Positions 28,885 through 37,353 of a stretch of DNA of 64,000 nucleotides are shown here, in pieces. Below the pieces are notes generated by a model. That model was given only the letters and a program-made list of their open reading frames with translations, made no database searches and was not told the DNA's origin. Numbering within the stretch: the first letter of the stretch is position 1; every line of letters starts with the position of its first letter. The position numbers and the translations under genes are program-made. Origin of the DNA: JARRLC01 sp050290865 (GTDB taxonomy: Bacteria > Pseudomonadota > Alphaproteobacteria > Rhizobiales > Rhodomicrobiaceae); the NCBI GenBank assembly GCA_050290865.1, contig JBNKIW010000004.1:147916-211915 (forward strand), read 5' to 3'.

Positions 28885-29563
28885 GACGGCGCTGGGGCGC
28901 GGGCTTCGGCGGCGGCTGAAGTCCATAGGTGGCAAAGCCTTTCCGCGCGTCCTCCATCTGGGCAGCTGTAAGGATTGCCGGCTTGCCGAGCGCGAGCGCG
29001 TAATAATATTGCCGAGCCAAGGTCTCCAGTTCCACGGCGGTCCACATCGCTTTGTCGAGATCGGGACCGGTGGCGATCATGCCGTGATTGGCAAGCAGGC
29101 AGCTATTGCGGCCTTCAAGCGCGGCCAGCGCGTTGCGCGACAAGGCTTTCGTGCCGAAGGTGGCGTAGCGGGCGCAACGCACGGTGTCGCCGCCGAATGC
29201 CGCGATCATGTAGTGGCAAGCCGGGATCTCGCGGCGGAGAATGGCGAGCACCGTGGCGAAGGTGGAATGCGCATGGACGATGGCCCCCACCTCGGGCCGC
29301 GCCACCATGATATCGAGGTGGAACCGCCATTCCGTGGACGGCTTCAGCGGCCCCTCCCACGCGCCGCAATCGCCCCCGACAGGCATGGAGGCGATCATCT
29401 CCGGCTTGAGCTTGTCGTAGGGCGTGGCGCTGGGTGTGATAAGCATCCGATCGCCGTGACGCGCCGAAATATTGCCGGAGGTGCCTTCCGTGAGGCCCTC
29501 GGCACTCATCCACCGGCATTTTTCGACGATCGCCTGGCGAAGGCGGCGCTCTGCATTGTCCAT
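28814..29563 (-). CDS. Class II aldolase/adducin family protein
   Basis: 249 residues from ATG 29563, with GGAGGG before it. The class II aldolase fold is seen in GLTEGTSGNISARHGDRMLITPS (shown in parts: TSGNIS and ITPSATPYD), the zinc ligands AIVHAHSTFATVL, and CLLANHGMIATG. It most resembles L-fuculose-phosphate aldolases (FucA), but other substrates are equally possible. The catalytic Glu is likely in PSTEWRFH. The C-terminus carries a basic, Pro-rich tail (about 30 residues) that overlaps terC on the other strand and may be non-functional read-out. Confidence 0.85.
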   Translation of the reverse strand: MDNAERRLRQAIVEKCRWMSAEGLTEGTSGNISARHGDRMLITPSATPYDKLKPEMIASMPVGGDCGAWEGPLKPSTEWRFHLDIMVARPEVGAIVHAHSTFATVLAILRREIPACHYMIAAFGGDTVRCARYATFGTKALSRNALAALEGRNSCLLANHGMIATGPDLDKAMWTAVELETLARQYYYALALGKPAILTAAQMEDARKGFATYGLQPPPKPAPQRRLSPASARRGSAAAVRRPPRPKRP

Positions 29564-29651
29564 CTCGTCCCTCCTCGTTCTCTCCTGCCGCCGCCCGGCT
29601 CTCATGTCTGGCGCAAGGCTGACAGGGATATCTTAAACACGGTACGCGCCG

Positions 29652-30197
29652 ATGGCGCCCCCCACATCGTTCGAACTGCGGGATGCACCGATGAAGAAAA
29701 AGCGGGTGGTGGTCAACGACCTCATGCAGACCGGCTACATTTACCATCTCACCGAGCCCGTGGGGCGGAACTTCCACCCCGATTTCACGCCGGACCTCAC
29801 GCCGAAGCAAATGCTCGAACTGGGTGTCTTCGGCGGAAAATACATGACGGATTGCGCCGCGGAGTTCCCGCCGGACTGGTTCGCGCGAGCCAAGCTTTGC
29901 CACGAATGCCACGACCCGGCGCTGAATTTCTTCGGTATCAATGCTTCGCAACCGCTCTCGGAATGGCGGCGCAAAGGGTGGATTTACGAGGAAGACCCGC
30001 GGGGATGGTTCCAGTGGTATTGCCGGTATTACATGGGGCGGCGATGCCCTGACGACGAGCGCCAGATCAGACGCTGGCGCGCCATCCGCCGCCACGTGGC
30101 GCAGATCAGGAAACACTGTGAGCCCGGCGATCTCACCTGCCGCCGCAAGCAGCGCCAAGCGTTGCTGCACTGGGCGTACGATTCGCGGAATATATGA
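29652..30197 (+). CDS. Conserved Cys-rich cytoplasmic protein of unknown function
   Basis: 181 residues from ATG 29652; an ATG at 29691 is possible. No known domain. It has a strikingly regular sequence: YHLTEPVGRNFHPDFTPDLT, MLELGVFGGKYMTDC, LCHECHDPALNFFGIN, and a basic helical C-terminus with paired cysteines (HCEPGDLTCRRK). CHECH formally equals a CxxCH haem motif but there is no signal peptide, so a metal site is likelier. Homologues with LGVFGGKYMTDC are, as I recall, also seen in fungi. Aromatic and Cys content is high for a protein of this size. Confidence 0.7.
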   Translation: MAPPTSFELRDAPMKKKRVVVNDLMQTGYIYHLTEPVGRNFHPDFTPDLTPKQMLELGVFGGKYMTDCAAEFPPDWFARAKLCHECHDPALNFFGINASQPLSEWRRKGWIYEEDPRGWFQWYCRYYMGRRCPDDERQIRRWRAIRRHVAQIRKHCEPGDLTCRRKQRQALLHWAYDSRNI

Positions 30198-30421
30198 GGA
30201 AGAGCCCGCTGCACCGCCCCACATCCAACAGCCGTCGCTGACGTATTATGGCAACAGTGGCCGCGCAAATATCTCCAAATAGGTATAAATACGACCGGCG
30301 GATCACGCGAATCACCCTAGCGTGACCTTCAGCACCTGTGGCGGTTCGATGGGGACCGTGAATCGTGGGGCACGTGTACTGTTGCGTTTGCGTTTCTTTG
30401 GGCACGATTGAGGGAATCCAA

Positions 30422-31231
30422 ATGCAGAAAACGCTTGTCGCCGCGTTTGCGGCGCTGATGGGGGTTGGGTCGGCGCAGGCCGCCGATCTGGGGGGTGGTT
30501 ATGGCGGTTCGCTGAAGGATGCGCCTGTCGTTCAGAGCTACGCTCCGAGTTGGGCGGGCCTCTATATCGGCGGCTCCGTCGGGTTCGGCGTGGGCGACAC
30601 CTCTGGCAAGGCCAGGTTCGACGACTTCGACTATGAAGACGAAGACGTGTCGAAGATCGAGGTGAGAAAGGGATACAGCCTCGTTGACCTTGTCGAACGG
30701 GTACTTCAGTCGAAATACGACGTGAATGGCGCCGTCTACGGCGTGCACGCTGGCTATAATGTGCAGCGCGGCAATCTCGTCTACGGCCTGGAAGCCGGCT
30801 TCAACGGTTCTGCCATCGACGGCGCATCGCCTTGTGTCGGCTTGCTCTTCTGCGAGCGCGAACTGGACTGGTACGCAACGGGCGTTGCGCGCCTCGGCTA
30901 TGCTTCCGGCAGCACGATGTTCTATGGCTTCGGCGGTCTTGCCTGGGGCAATGTGACCACGAAGATCGGCTTGCTGTCGCCCGGCCTCCCCTTCCTTGAA
31001 GGCGAGGAGACACACCTGGGCTGGGTCGCGGGCGCCGGTCTTGAGCACGCTTTCAATGACCGTTTCAGCGTGCGTATCGAGTATTCGCACGTCGATCTGG
31101 GCGAGGAAGACACCAAGCTGAGCCTCAGCGGCTACACGCTTCCGATCACCGACGAGGTCGATCTGAGCTTCGACGCCGTCAAGATTGGCGCGAGCTACAA
31201 ACTCACCGGCGGCAGCCAGCCGCTGAAGTGA
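30422..31231 (+). CDS. Outer-membrane beta-barrel protein (porin-like), paralogue 1
   Basis: 269 residues from ATG 30422. A signal peptide (MQKTLVAAFAALMGVGSAQA) is followed by a mature start ADLGGGYGGSLKDA. The barrel pattern is alternating amphipathic: WAGLYIGGSVGFGVG, NGAVYGVHAGYNVQRG, FYGFGGLAWGNV, GWVAGAGLEHAF and FSVRIEYSHVDLG. It is an eight-stranded OmpA/Omp25-like small barrel. Two cysteines in a predicted loop (SPCVGLLFCERE) could form a disulfide. A strong terminator follows at 31265, so it is separately transcribed from the second paralogue. Confidence 0.88.
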   Translation: MQKTLVAAFAALMGVGSAQAADLGGGYGGSLKDAPVVQSYAPSWAGLYIGGSVGFGVGDTSGKARFDDFDYEDEDVSKIEVRKGYSLVDLVERVLQSKYDVNGAVYGVHAGYNVQRGNLVYGLEAGFNGSAIDGASPCVGLLFCERELDWYATGVARLGYASGSTMFYGFGGLAWGNVTTKIGLLSPGLPFLEGEETHLGWVAGAGLEHAFNDRFSVRIEYSHVDLGEEDTKLSLSGYTLPITDEVDLSFDAVKIGASYKLTGGSQPLK

Positions 31232-31264
31232 GCACGCATCAGAATCCTCCTCTGTATCTCTGCG

Positions 31265-31293
31265 AGACCGGGTGTAACAGCCCGGTCTTTCTT
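31265..31293 (+). terminator. Rho-independent terminator after the first outer-membrane protein gene
   Basis: Stem GACCGGG (31266-31272) with CCCGGTC (31281-31287), extended by one A-T pair, loop of eight, followed by TTTCTT. Confidence 0.85.
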
Positions 31294-31508
31294 GATGTAG
31301 AAGCGCAATCTAAAGTTGGCTGATTGCACTGCAGCAAGTTTTGCGCGCATGCTGTCACTAGTGAGCCACAGTAGTGGCGGTATCCTTGCGGTTATTTGTC
31401 GGATTATGTTGCCATAACGGCGAGCCTGCAATTGTGTACGGATAGTACCTGGTGCGTATTTACCAGTATGGGGCAGTACCTGAATTGGGCACTACTATGG
31501 GGAAAAGT

Positions 31509-32351
31509 ATGAAGAAAGTCGTGTTTGCGGCCGCGCTTGCGGCTGGCTTGGGGGCAGCCGGTGTGGCTTCCGCCGCGGACCTTGGGGGCGGATATGGCGG
31601 CTCGCTGAAAGACGAACGGGCGTACGCTCCAGCTCCGATCTGGACCGGCTACTATATCGGCGGTCATCTCGGTGGGCTGTGGAACGACGGGCCGAGCGTG
31701 AATGGCAGGAAGCGCTGGTGCCACAAGGCTTACCAGGGGAAAGTCAGCGTTGCGTCGAAAGGTGCTGAAACGCCCGTCAGCAAGAAGAAATGCTATCGCT
31801 GGAAGGATTGGACCAAGCATGTCTCGTATGACTACAACGACGACGAGACGACCCTGGTCGGCGGTGTGCATGTCGGCCACAATTGGCAGTCTGGGGCCAG
31901 GGTGTTCGGTCTTGAAGGTGATGTCAGCTTCGCGGATGGCCTCGACTACCTCGCGAGCCTGCGCGCCCGTCTCGGTTACGCGAGAGGCAGCCTGCTGGTG
32001 TACCTGACCGGTGGTATCGCCTTTGCTGGTTTCGACGCTCAGGACGTCACCATCACCAAACAGCGGCGCCGCGGCACGAAGCAGTACACATTCCAGGACG
32101 AGGACGATAACCGCATCGGTTTCGTCGTCGGCGCCGGTGCTGAATACAAGCTCCGTCCGAATATGAGCATCGGTGTCGAAGGTCTCTACTACGATTTCGG
32201 CGACAGTACGAAGACTTGGGATAAACGGAGCCGCGGCTATTGCCACTGGAAAGAATATCAGGTCACCGAACGGGACGACAACGACCTCTTCGTCGTCCGC
32301 GGCCGTCTGACCTACCACTTCCAGGACGAACGCGCCACACCGCTGAAGTAA
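31509..32351 (+). CDS. Outer-membrane beta-barrel protein (porin-like), paralogue 2
   Basis: 280 residues from ATG 31509, chosen because GGGGAAAAG precedes it; upstream in-frame ATGs at 31452 and 31497 are less likely. Signal peptide about 24 residues ending GVASA, mature start ADLGGGYGGSLKDE, nearly identical to the previous gene at this point. Barrel strands: IWTGYYIGGHLGGLW, TTLVGGVHVGHNW, LVYLTGGIAFAGF, GFVVGAGAEYKL, and the final VVRGRLTYHFQDERATPLK. It carries a long Lys/Cys-rich loop (RKRWCHKAYQGK ... KKKCYRWKDW) with no counterpart in paralogue 1. It is ended by a terminator at 32382. Confidence 0.87.
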   Translation: MKKVVFAAALAAGLGAAGVASAADLGGGYGGSLKDERAYAPAPIWTGYYIGGHLGGLWNDGPSVNGRKRWCHKAYQGKVSVASKGAETPVSKKKCYRWKDWTKHVSYDYNDDETTLVGGVHVGHNWQSGARVFGLEGDVSFADGLDYLASLRARLGYARGSLLVYLTGGIAFAGFDAQDVTITKQRRRGTKQYTFQDEDDNRIGFVVGAGAEYKLRPNMSIGVEGLYYDFGDSTKTWDKRSRGYCHWKEYQVTERDDNDLFVVRGRLTYHFQDERATPLK

Positions 32352-32381
32352 AAGCGGCAAGCGCCACTACGTTGACAGATT

Positions 32382-32407
32382 GGGGACGGTTCCGCCGTCC
32401 CCTTTTT
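32382..32407 (+). terminator. Rho-independent terminator after the second outer-membrane protein gene
   Basis: Perfect 8-bp stem GGGGACGG (32382-32389) with CCGTCCCC (32395-32402), a five-base loop and five T. Confidence 0.9.
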
Positions 32408-32451
32408 CGCGTCCAGCGCCATCTTTGACTTCGAATATGGAGTCAGGCTTG

Positions 32452-33180
32452 ATGGCCACGCGCACTCAACTTGCGGAATGGAGCATGGCGATCGCATGGC
32501 GCCGCGGCTGGTCGTTATCTCGCGTCGTCCGGGCGTGGTCCGGAACACGGTCCGACGCGTTGCGCGAGGCGGCGGACTGGGCGATGGCCGCAACTGCGCA
32601 CCGTGCCGCGCTCGCGCGCGGCGACCGCATTCTGATTGCCGGCGGGGGCGGGGTCTTCCACGCTCAGGCGGTCGCAATAGCACGCGCGATGGCCGCAGCC
32701 CTGCCGCAGCATCACGACTATCCTCCGGGCGAACCGGCAGATGAAGAAGATCTCCCGCCCGCGCCACCGCTCGGCGTCGTGGCAGTTGACGCCAGCCAGG
32801 GCGCCAGGGCGCTGTCCAACATCCTGCGCCTGCCCCGTTCGCCCGGCCTCAGCGAATTGTGCCAATATCGCGCACGCTTCGAGGACGTTATCCACTGCGA
32901 CGGGCGCAGCCCCCTTCACCTCCTGCCCTCGGGCAGGCCGCGCGCCGTCGGCGGCCCCTGGGGTGATCCGGGCGTCGCGGACCGCATTTTCCGTGCCCTC
33001 GATGGCAGCTACCGCTACGTGCTGTTCTGCGCCGGGTTCGACGAGGGCCTGCTGCTTGCGGACGCGATGATACGCCCGTTCAGCGCGGCCATTGTCCTCG
33101 CTCATGGCGATCCGAACGAAGAGAGATGCGCCGGGCAGTTGGAACAATTCGGCCTTCCGGCGCATGTCGTGCGCGCGTAG
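32452..33180 (+). CDS. Degenerate CpsD/BY-kinase-like P-loop protein lacking Walker A
   Basis: 242 residues from ATG 32452, with GGAG upstream. No intact known motif, but the order of segments follows the ATPase domain of bacterial tyrosine kinases and CpsD/ParA-like proteins. RILIAGGGGVFHAQAVAIA (59-77) sits where Walker A would be but has no GK[S/T]. VVAVDASQGARALSNILRLP with PGLSEL (131-136) resembles the Walker A' Asp segment. SPLHLLPSG resembles the LxVLPAG segment. YRYVLFCAGFDEGLLLADAM resembles the Walker B region. A nucleotide-binding-defective relative, perhaps a regulatory partner in polysaccharide export, is plausible. The assignment is inference from pattern only. Confidence 0.55.
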   Translation: MATRTQLAEWSMAIAWRRGWSLSRVVRAWSGTRSDALREAADWAMAATAHRAALARGDRILIAGGGGVFHAQAVAIARAMAAALPQHHDYPPGEPADEEDLPPAPPLGVVAVDASQGARALSNILRLPRSPGLSELCQYRARFEDVIHCDGRSPLHLLPSGRPRAVGGPWGDPGVADRIFRALDGSYRYVLFCAGFDEGLLLADAMIRPFSAAIVLAHGDPNEERCAGQLEQFGLPAHVVRA

Positions 33181-33338
33181 GCGGTTCCCCCGCCGTCTGT
33201 CCTCCCCTCTCGCAACGCTTTTCTCCGGACAAATGCGTATGGGCTTGCGAAGCGGAAGGATGCAGCCTAAGAAGAAGACAATCAGACCGTGTGGTGCGCG
33301 CGGACTCAATCTTAGGTTACATAAGCCCGGACACCGGC

Positions 33339-34361
33339 ATGGCGTTTGGCAACGATGGCTTTCCGGCGATGTGGCGCCTTCACTCGGAAGCGGCACCGCC
33401 GCGCAGTGTTCGTGGCGGCGCCAAGTTGATTTACTGGAGTAGCCTTATGGTTTCCATTTCAGTCCATAGTGGCGTCGTTCTCTATGCTTTAACGCACACG
33501 CTGCTCCCGACGCCTCAGCCCTCGATCGTGGCGATGCCACCGGTCAGCATCGAAGTCGTCAGCGTGCAGGCGCCGCGAACGCCGGAGCAGCATCCCGCTG
33601 AGCCGGTTGCAGCCACCACGAGCGCCCGCGCCGGCGGCTCGGCGCCGGAAAAAGAGGCAGCGCAGCCGCAGTCGGACACCGCGGACGACGAGGCCGCCCC
33701 GGCCGGGGCCACGCCCGTGGCGAGCCACGATGCCGTACTGCAGCTGGATGCCGGGGAGACAGTTCGGGCGAAGTCGTCCCTGACGCCGGGCCCGGTCATG
33801 CCGCGGGTCGAGACGCCGCCGGAGCCAGCTTTCGAGCACGAGCCGGAGCGCGACATGGGATCGCGTGTGATCCAGCCCGTTGGCGATGGCCGCGGTCCTT
33901 CACTCCCACGCACCGAAGAGAGGCAGCCCGCTCCGGCGCTTTCCTCATCCGACGAGTCCGGACCGGTGAGCGAGGAGAGGAAGCCGCTTCCAGCAGCAGG
34001 CGGAGCACAGAGCGCAGGCGCGACCACCGCGAGCGTCGCGCCGGTACGGGTGCGGCAATTCGAGCGTTCCGCCCGTCATTCGGCGAACCGGGCACACGCG
34101 CGCGCTTACCGCCGCAAGGTCGTGGCGCACCTGACCGCCAACAAGCCCAACGGTGGAATGGGGCGGGGCACGGTCCGGATCGCCTTTGCGCTTTCGCGTT
34201 CGGGCCGCCTGCTCGCGCTGCGGGTCTACCGGTCGAGCGGCAGGTCGGACCTCGATCGGGCGGCGCTCGCCTCGGTGCGCCGGGCATCGCCTTTTCCACG
34301 TCCGCCCTCATCACTCAAAGGCGCGCGCCATCGCTTCGTCGTTCCGTTCTACTTCCGGTGA
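33339..34361 (+). CDS. TonB-family protein
   Basis: 340 residues from ATG 33339 (MAFGNDGFPAMW); the start is unsure, as no good ribosome site is seen. A hydrophobic anchor at about residues 28-52 is followed by a long Pro/Ala/Glu-rich linker (about 60-240), then a TonB C-terminal domain in the last 90 residues: YRRKVVAHLTANKP, GRGTVRIAFALSRSGR, SSGRSDLDRAALASV. TonB proteins transduce proton-motive energy from ExbBD to outer-membrane receptors. No exbB/exbD or receptor gene is adjacent, so its receptor is unknown. The upstream protein and the two barrel proteins suggest an envelope neighbourhood. Confidence 0.8.
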   Translation: MAFGNDGFPAMWRLHSEAAPPRSVRGGAKLIYWSSLMVSISVHSGVVLYALTHTLLPTPQPSIVAMPPVSIEVVSVQAPRTPEQHPAEPVAATTSARAGGSAPEKEAAQPQSDTADDEAAPAGATPVASHDAVLQLDAGETVRAKSSLTPGPVMPRVETPPEPAFEHEPERDMGSRVIQPVGDGRGPSLPRTEERQPAPALSSSDESGPVSEERKPLPAAGGAQSAGATTASVAPVRVRQFERSARHSANRAHARAYRRKVVAHLTANKPNGGMGRGTVRIAFALSRSGRLLALRVYRSSGRSDLDRAALASVRRASPFPRPPSSLKGARHRFVVPFYFR

Positions 34362-34403
34362 GACGCCGCATCCGTTGGCCCTCGCCATCGAAGCTTACGC
34401 CGC

Positions 34404-36515
34404 TCAACCCGCGCGCAACAGCCGGACAGCCTCGTCCCGCTCGAACAGATAGAGGCACAGCCGCGCAGCTTCGCCCTGTGGCGTGGTCAATTCCGAGTCG
34501 CGTGCCAGAAGATATTTCGTTTGATCGCGCGCCGCCGCCAGCAATTCCTCGTCCAGCGGCAGATTGGCGAGCCGGAAACCCGGGTCGCCCGATTGCCGCG
34601 TGCCCAGGATCTCACCGCCACCGCGCAACCGCAAATCTTCCTCCGCAATCTTGAAGCCGTCCTCGCTCTTGCGCAGAATGTCGAGCCGCGCGCGCGCCGT
34701 TTCCGACAAGGGCGCGCTGTAAAGAAGGATGCAGGACGACTGCTTCGAACCGCGCCCCACCCGACCCCGCAGCTGGTGCAACTGCGCCAGACCAAAACGC
34801 TCCGCATGCTCAATGACCATGATCGTGGCGTTCGGCACGTTGACGCCCACCTCGATGACCGTCGTCGCCACCAGCACGCCCAGCCGCCCCTCTGAGAATT
34901 CGCGCATGATCGCGTCCTTCTCCGCGCCCTTCGTGCGGCCGTGGATGAGGCCGACGCTGTCACCGAAATGCTGGCGCAGATGCGCGGCGCGTTCCTCGGC
35001 GGCGGCGAGATCGATCTTCGCCGAGCTCTCGACCAGCGGGCAGACCCAATACACCTGCTGGCCCTCGTGGCGCGCCCGCCCGATGGCGCTGATGACTTCG
35101 GCAAGGCGATCCAGCGGCACCGCGCGCGTCAGCACGGGCTTGCGGCCGGCGGGCTTCTCGGTGAGCTTCGAAACATCGAGATCGCCGTAATGCGTCATCA
35201 ACAATGTGCGCGGGATCGGCGTCGCGGTCATGACCAGAATGTCGGCGCCCCCCCCCTCCTGTCCTTTGGCCTGCAAAGCATAGCGCTGATGCACGCCGAA
35301 GCGGTGCTGTTCGTCGATGATGGCGAGGGCGAGGTCGGCATAGGCCACGTCGGGCTGGAACAGCGCATGCGTGCCGACAACGGCGTGCACTTCGCCCGCG
35401 GCAAGCGCTTCCAGCAGCCGCGCGCGCGCGCGGCCTTTCTCGCGTCCCGTGAGCAGGGCAGTGCGGATGCCGACGGCCTCGCAAAGGGGCGTGATGGTTG
35501 CCAGATGCTGGCGGGCAAGGATCTCGGTGGGGGCCATCAGCGCCGCCTGTGCGCCCGACTCCACCGCCCGCGCGATGGCCATGAGCGCCACCACTGTCTT
35601 GCCGCTGCCGACATCGCCATGCAGGAGACGCAGCATGCGGCGCGGCGCCGCCATGTCCTCCAGGATTTCCGCAAGCGCCGCGCTTTGTGACCGGGTAAGC
35701 GTGAAAGGCAGAGCAGCCGTGATCTTGGCGCTAAGCGCGCCGTCGCCGCTGATTGCGCGCCCGCCCGAGACGCGGAACCGGCGCCTCAGGAGAGCCAGCG
35801 CGAGTTGCCCGGCGAACAGTTCGTCGCAGGCAAGCCGCGCGCGGGCGGCGCTCGACGCCGTAACGTCGGCATCGCTTGACGGCGTGTGCAGCGCACGGAG
35901 AGCTTCCCCGAACGTAGGCCATCCGCGGCCTTCGACGAGACGCTTATCGAGCCATTCCTCCGTCTCCGGCAGCCGGTGCAGCACCTGGGCGAAGATTTTG
36001 TGCAGGAATTTCTGCGTCAAACCCTGGCTCAAAGGGTAGACCGGCTCAAGCCGGGGGAGCCGTCCCGCCTGCGCCTCCGGGACGATGTAGTCGGGATGCG
36101 GCATTTGCAGCCTGGCACCGTAACGCTCGACGCGGCCCGAAAGGATACGCACCTCGCCGACCGGCAGCATACGCTCGATATAGCTCCGCTCGGCGTGAAA
36201 GAAGATCAGCTCGATATCGCCGGAGTCGTCCTCGCAGATGACACGATAGGGTGTACGGGAATTACGCGGCGGTGGTTGATGCTTCTTCACCCGCGCGGTC
36301 AAAGTGACGAGCTGGCCCTGGCCGGCATCCGCGATGGCGGGCGAGGCGCGGCGATCGGTGATACCCGACGGGAGATGCCACAGAAGGTCGATGATACGCG
36401 GGCGGGCGTCCGCTGGCGTACCCACAAGCTTGCCCAGCAGCCCGACATAGCGCGGGCCGACACCCTCCAGCGTTCCAGCCTCGGCGAACAGGGGATTGAG
36501 AATCGATGGACGCAT
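34404..36515 (-). CDS. recG: ATP-dependent DNA helicase RecG
   Basis: 703 residues from ATG 36515 (MRPSILNPLFAEAGTLEGVG); a GTG at 36536 is possible. The wedge/OB domain occupies about 60-180 (LVTLTARVKKHQ, RVICEDDSGDIELIFF). Walker A is LLHGDVGSGKT at about 298, the DExx box is IIDEQHRFGVHQR, and motif VI is HQLRGRVGRGSKQS; the C-terminal TRG segment shows DGFKIAEEDLRLRGGGEILG. RecG remodels stalled replication forks and Holliday junctions. It is divergent from the TetR gene and convergent with the TonB-like gene. Confidence 0.95.
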   Translation of the reverse strand: MRPSILNPLFAEAGTLEGVGPRYVGLLGKLVGTPADARPRIIDLLWHLPSGITDRRASPAIADAGQGQLVTLTARVKKHQPPPRNSRTPYRVICEDDSGDIELIFFHAERSYIERMLPVGEVRILSGRVERYGARLQMPHPDYIVPEAQAGRLPRLEPVYPLSQGLTQKFLHKIFAQVLHRLPETEEWLDKRLVEGRGWPTFGEALRALHTPSSDADVTASSAARARLACDELFAGQLALALLRRRFRVSGGRAISGDGALSAKITAALPFTLTRSQSAALAEILEDMAAPRRMLRLLHGDVGSGKTVVALMAIARAVESGAQAALMAPTEILARQHLATITPLCEAVGIRTALLTGREKGRARARLLEALAAGEVHAVVGTHALFQPDVAYADLALAIIDEQHRFGVHQRYALQAKGQEGGGADILVMTATPIPRTLLMTHYGDLDVSKLTEKPAGRKPVLTRAVPLDRLAEVISAIGRARHEGQQVYWVCPLVESSAKIDLAAAEERAAHLRQHFGDSVGLIHGRTKGAEKDAIMREFSEGRLGVLVATTVIEVGVNVPNATIMVIEHAERFGLAQLHQLRGRVGRGSKQSSCILLYSAPLSETARARLDILRKSEDGFKIAEEDLRLRGGGEILGTRQSGDPGFRLANLPLDEELLAAARDQTKYLLARDSELTTPQGEAARLCLYLFERDEAVRLLRAG

Positions 36516-36645
36516 CGTGGAACGTGTTCCGCTCACTCCAGGTATGGCGAACCGCCGGTCGCCAGCTTTTTGTATCGCAGATTCTCATCCGCGGCGTGGA
36601 AAATAGGAGCGGCAGCGGGCGCGCGGGTTGCGGCGATCACGATGA

Positions 36646-36689
36646 TTTTATATCGGTTGCTATATTTTTTTGTATCTTACGATATAAAA
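36646..36689. promoter_or_regulatory. AT-rich inverted repeat before tetR, probable operator
   Basis: A perfect 10-bp inverted repeat, TTTTATATCG (36646-36655) and CGATATAAAA (36680-36689), with a 24-nt spacer that contains seven T in a row. Its A+T richness stands out from surrounding DNA. The right arm contains TATAAA, usable as a -10 for the TetR gene that starts 46 nt later, so self-repression is the natural inference. The recG start lies on the other side. Confidence 0.55.
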
Positions 36690-36735
36690 TTTGTAGCATC
36701 GTCATTCCTTAGAACCGCGTGGGAGAGGATCGGCC

Positions 36736-37353
36736 GTGGCCCGACCGCGATCATTCGATGAAAACAAGGTGCTGGACGCCGCGATGACGGAATTCTGGCG
36801 CCGCGGCTATGCGGCAGCCTCCACCCGCGATCTCGCCGAATGCATGGGGATGTGCGCACCGAGCCTTTACAACGCGTTCGGAGACAAGCGCGCGTTGTTT
36901 TTTCATGCGCTTCAACATTATGCCGCGAACGCCATGCGCACGCGGCTGAGGCGGATCGAAACCGGCAGCGCTGGCCTGGCATTGATTCGCGCGTATTTCG
37001 GCGAGCTTCTTACCAATATTCAGGACGATCCGGAACGGCGCGGCTGCTTCATCATCAACACGGCGCTGGAAGTGGCGCCACATGACGAAGAGATCAGCGC
37101 TGCGGTCGAGTCTTGTCTCGGGGAAGTGCGCAGCTTTTTCGAGCGCGGCATACGCTCGGCCCAGCAACTGGGAGAAACGCCCGCTGCGCTCAACGCTTCC
37201 GAGGTCGCGGACACGCTTCTCGGCGTCATGCTCGGCATCAGCGTGCTCGGGCGGACGTCGCAGGACCACGCGAGATTCGAAGCCATGCTGCGCCCGGTCT
37301 TCACACTCCTGCAATCACACACCCCTGCCGCCACGAAGAAAGGCACGCCATGA
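36736..37353 (+). CDS. TetR/AcrR-family transcriptional repressor
   Basis: 205 residues from a GTG start (MARPRSFDENKVLDAAM). The N-terminal TetR helix-turn-helix is clear: EFWRRGYAAASTRDLAECMGMCAPSLYNAFGDKRALF (in parts). The C-terminal ligand domain shows ERRGCFIINTALE, typical of the NemR/YxaF-like group that senses electrophiles or xenobiotics. It overlaps the following GST gene by ATGA, so the pair is translationally coupled; control of this GST operon by an electrophile is a reasonable inference. An AT-rich inverted repeat lies in front of it. Confidence 0.9.
   Translation: MARPRSFDENKVLDAAMTEFWRRGYAAASTRDLAECMGMCAPSLYNAFGDKRALFFHALQHYAANAMRTRLRRIETGSAGLALIRAYFGELLTNIQDDPERRGCFIINTALEVAPHDEEISAAVESCLGEVRSFFERGIRSAQQLGETPAALNASEVADTLLGVMLGISVLGRTSQDHARFEAMLRPVFTLLQSHTPAATKKGTP

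Noticed and set aside
29652..30197. c-type cytochrome because of CHECH
   Set aside because: No signal peptide and no axial-ligand pattern; c-type haem attachment occurs in the periplasm.
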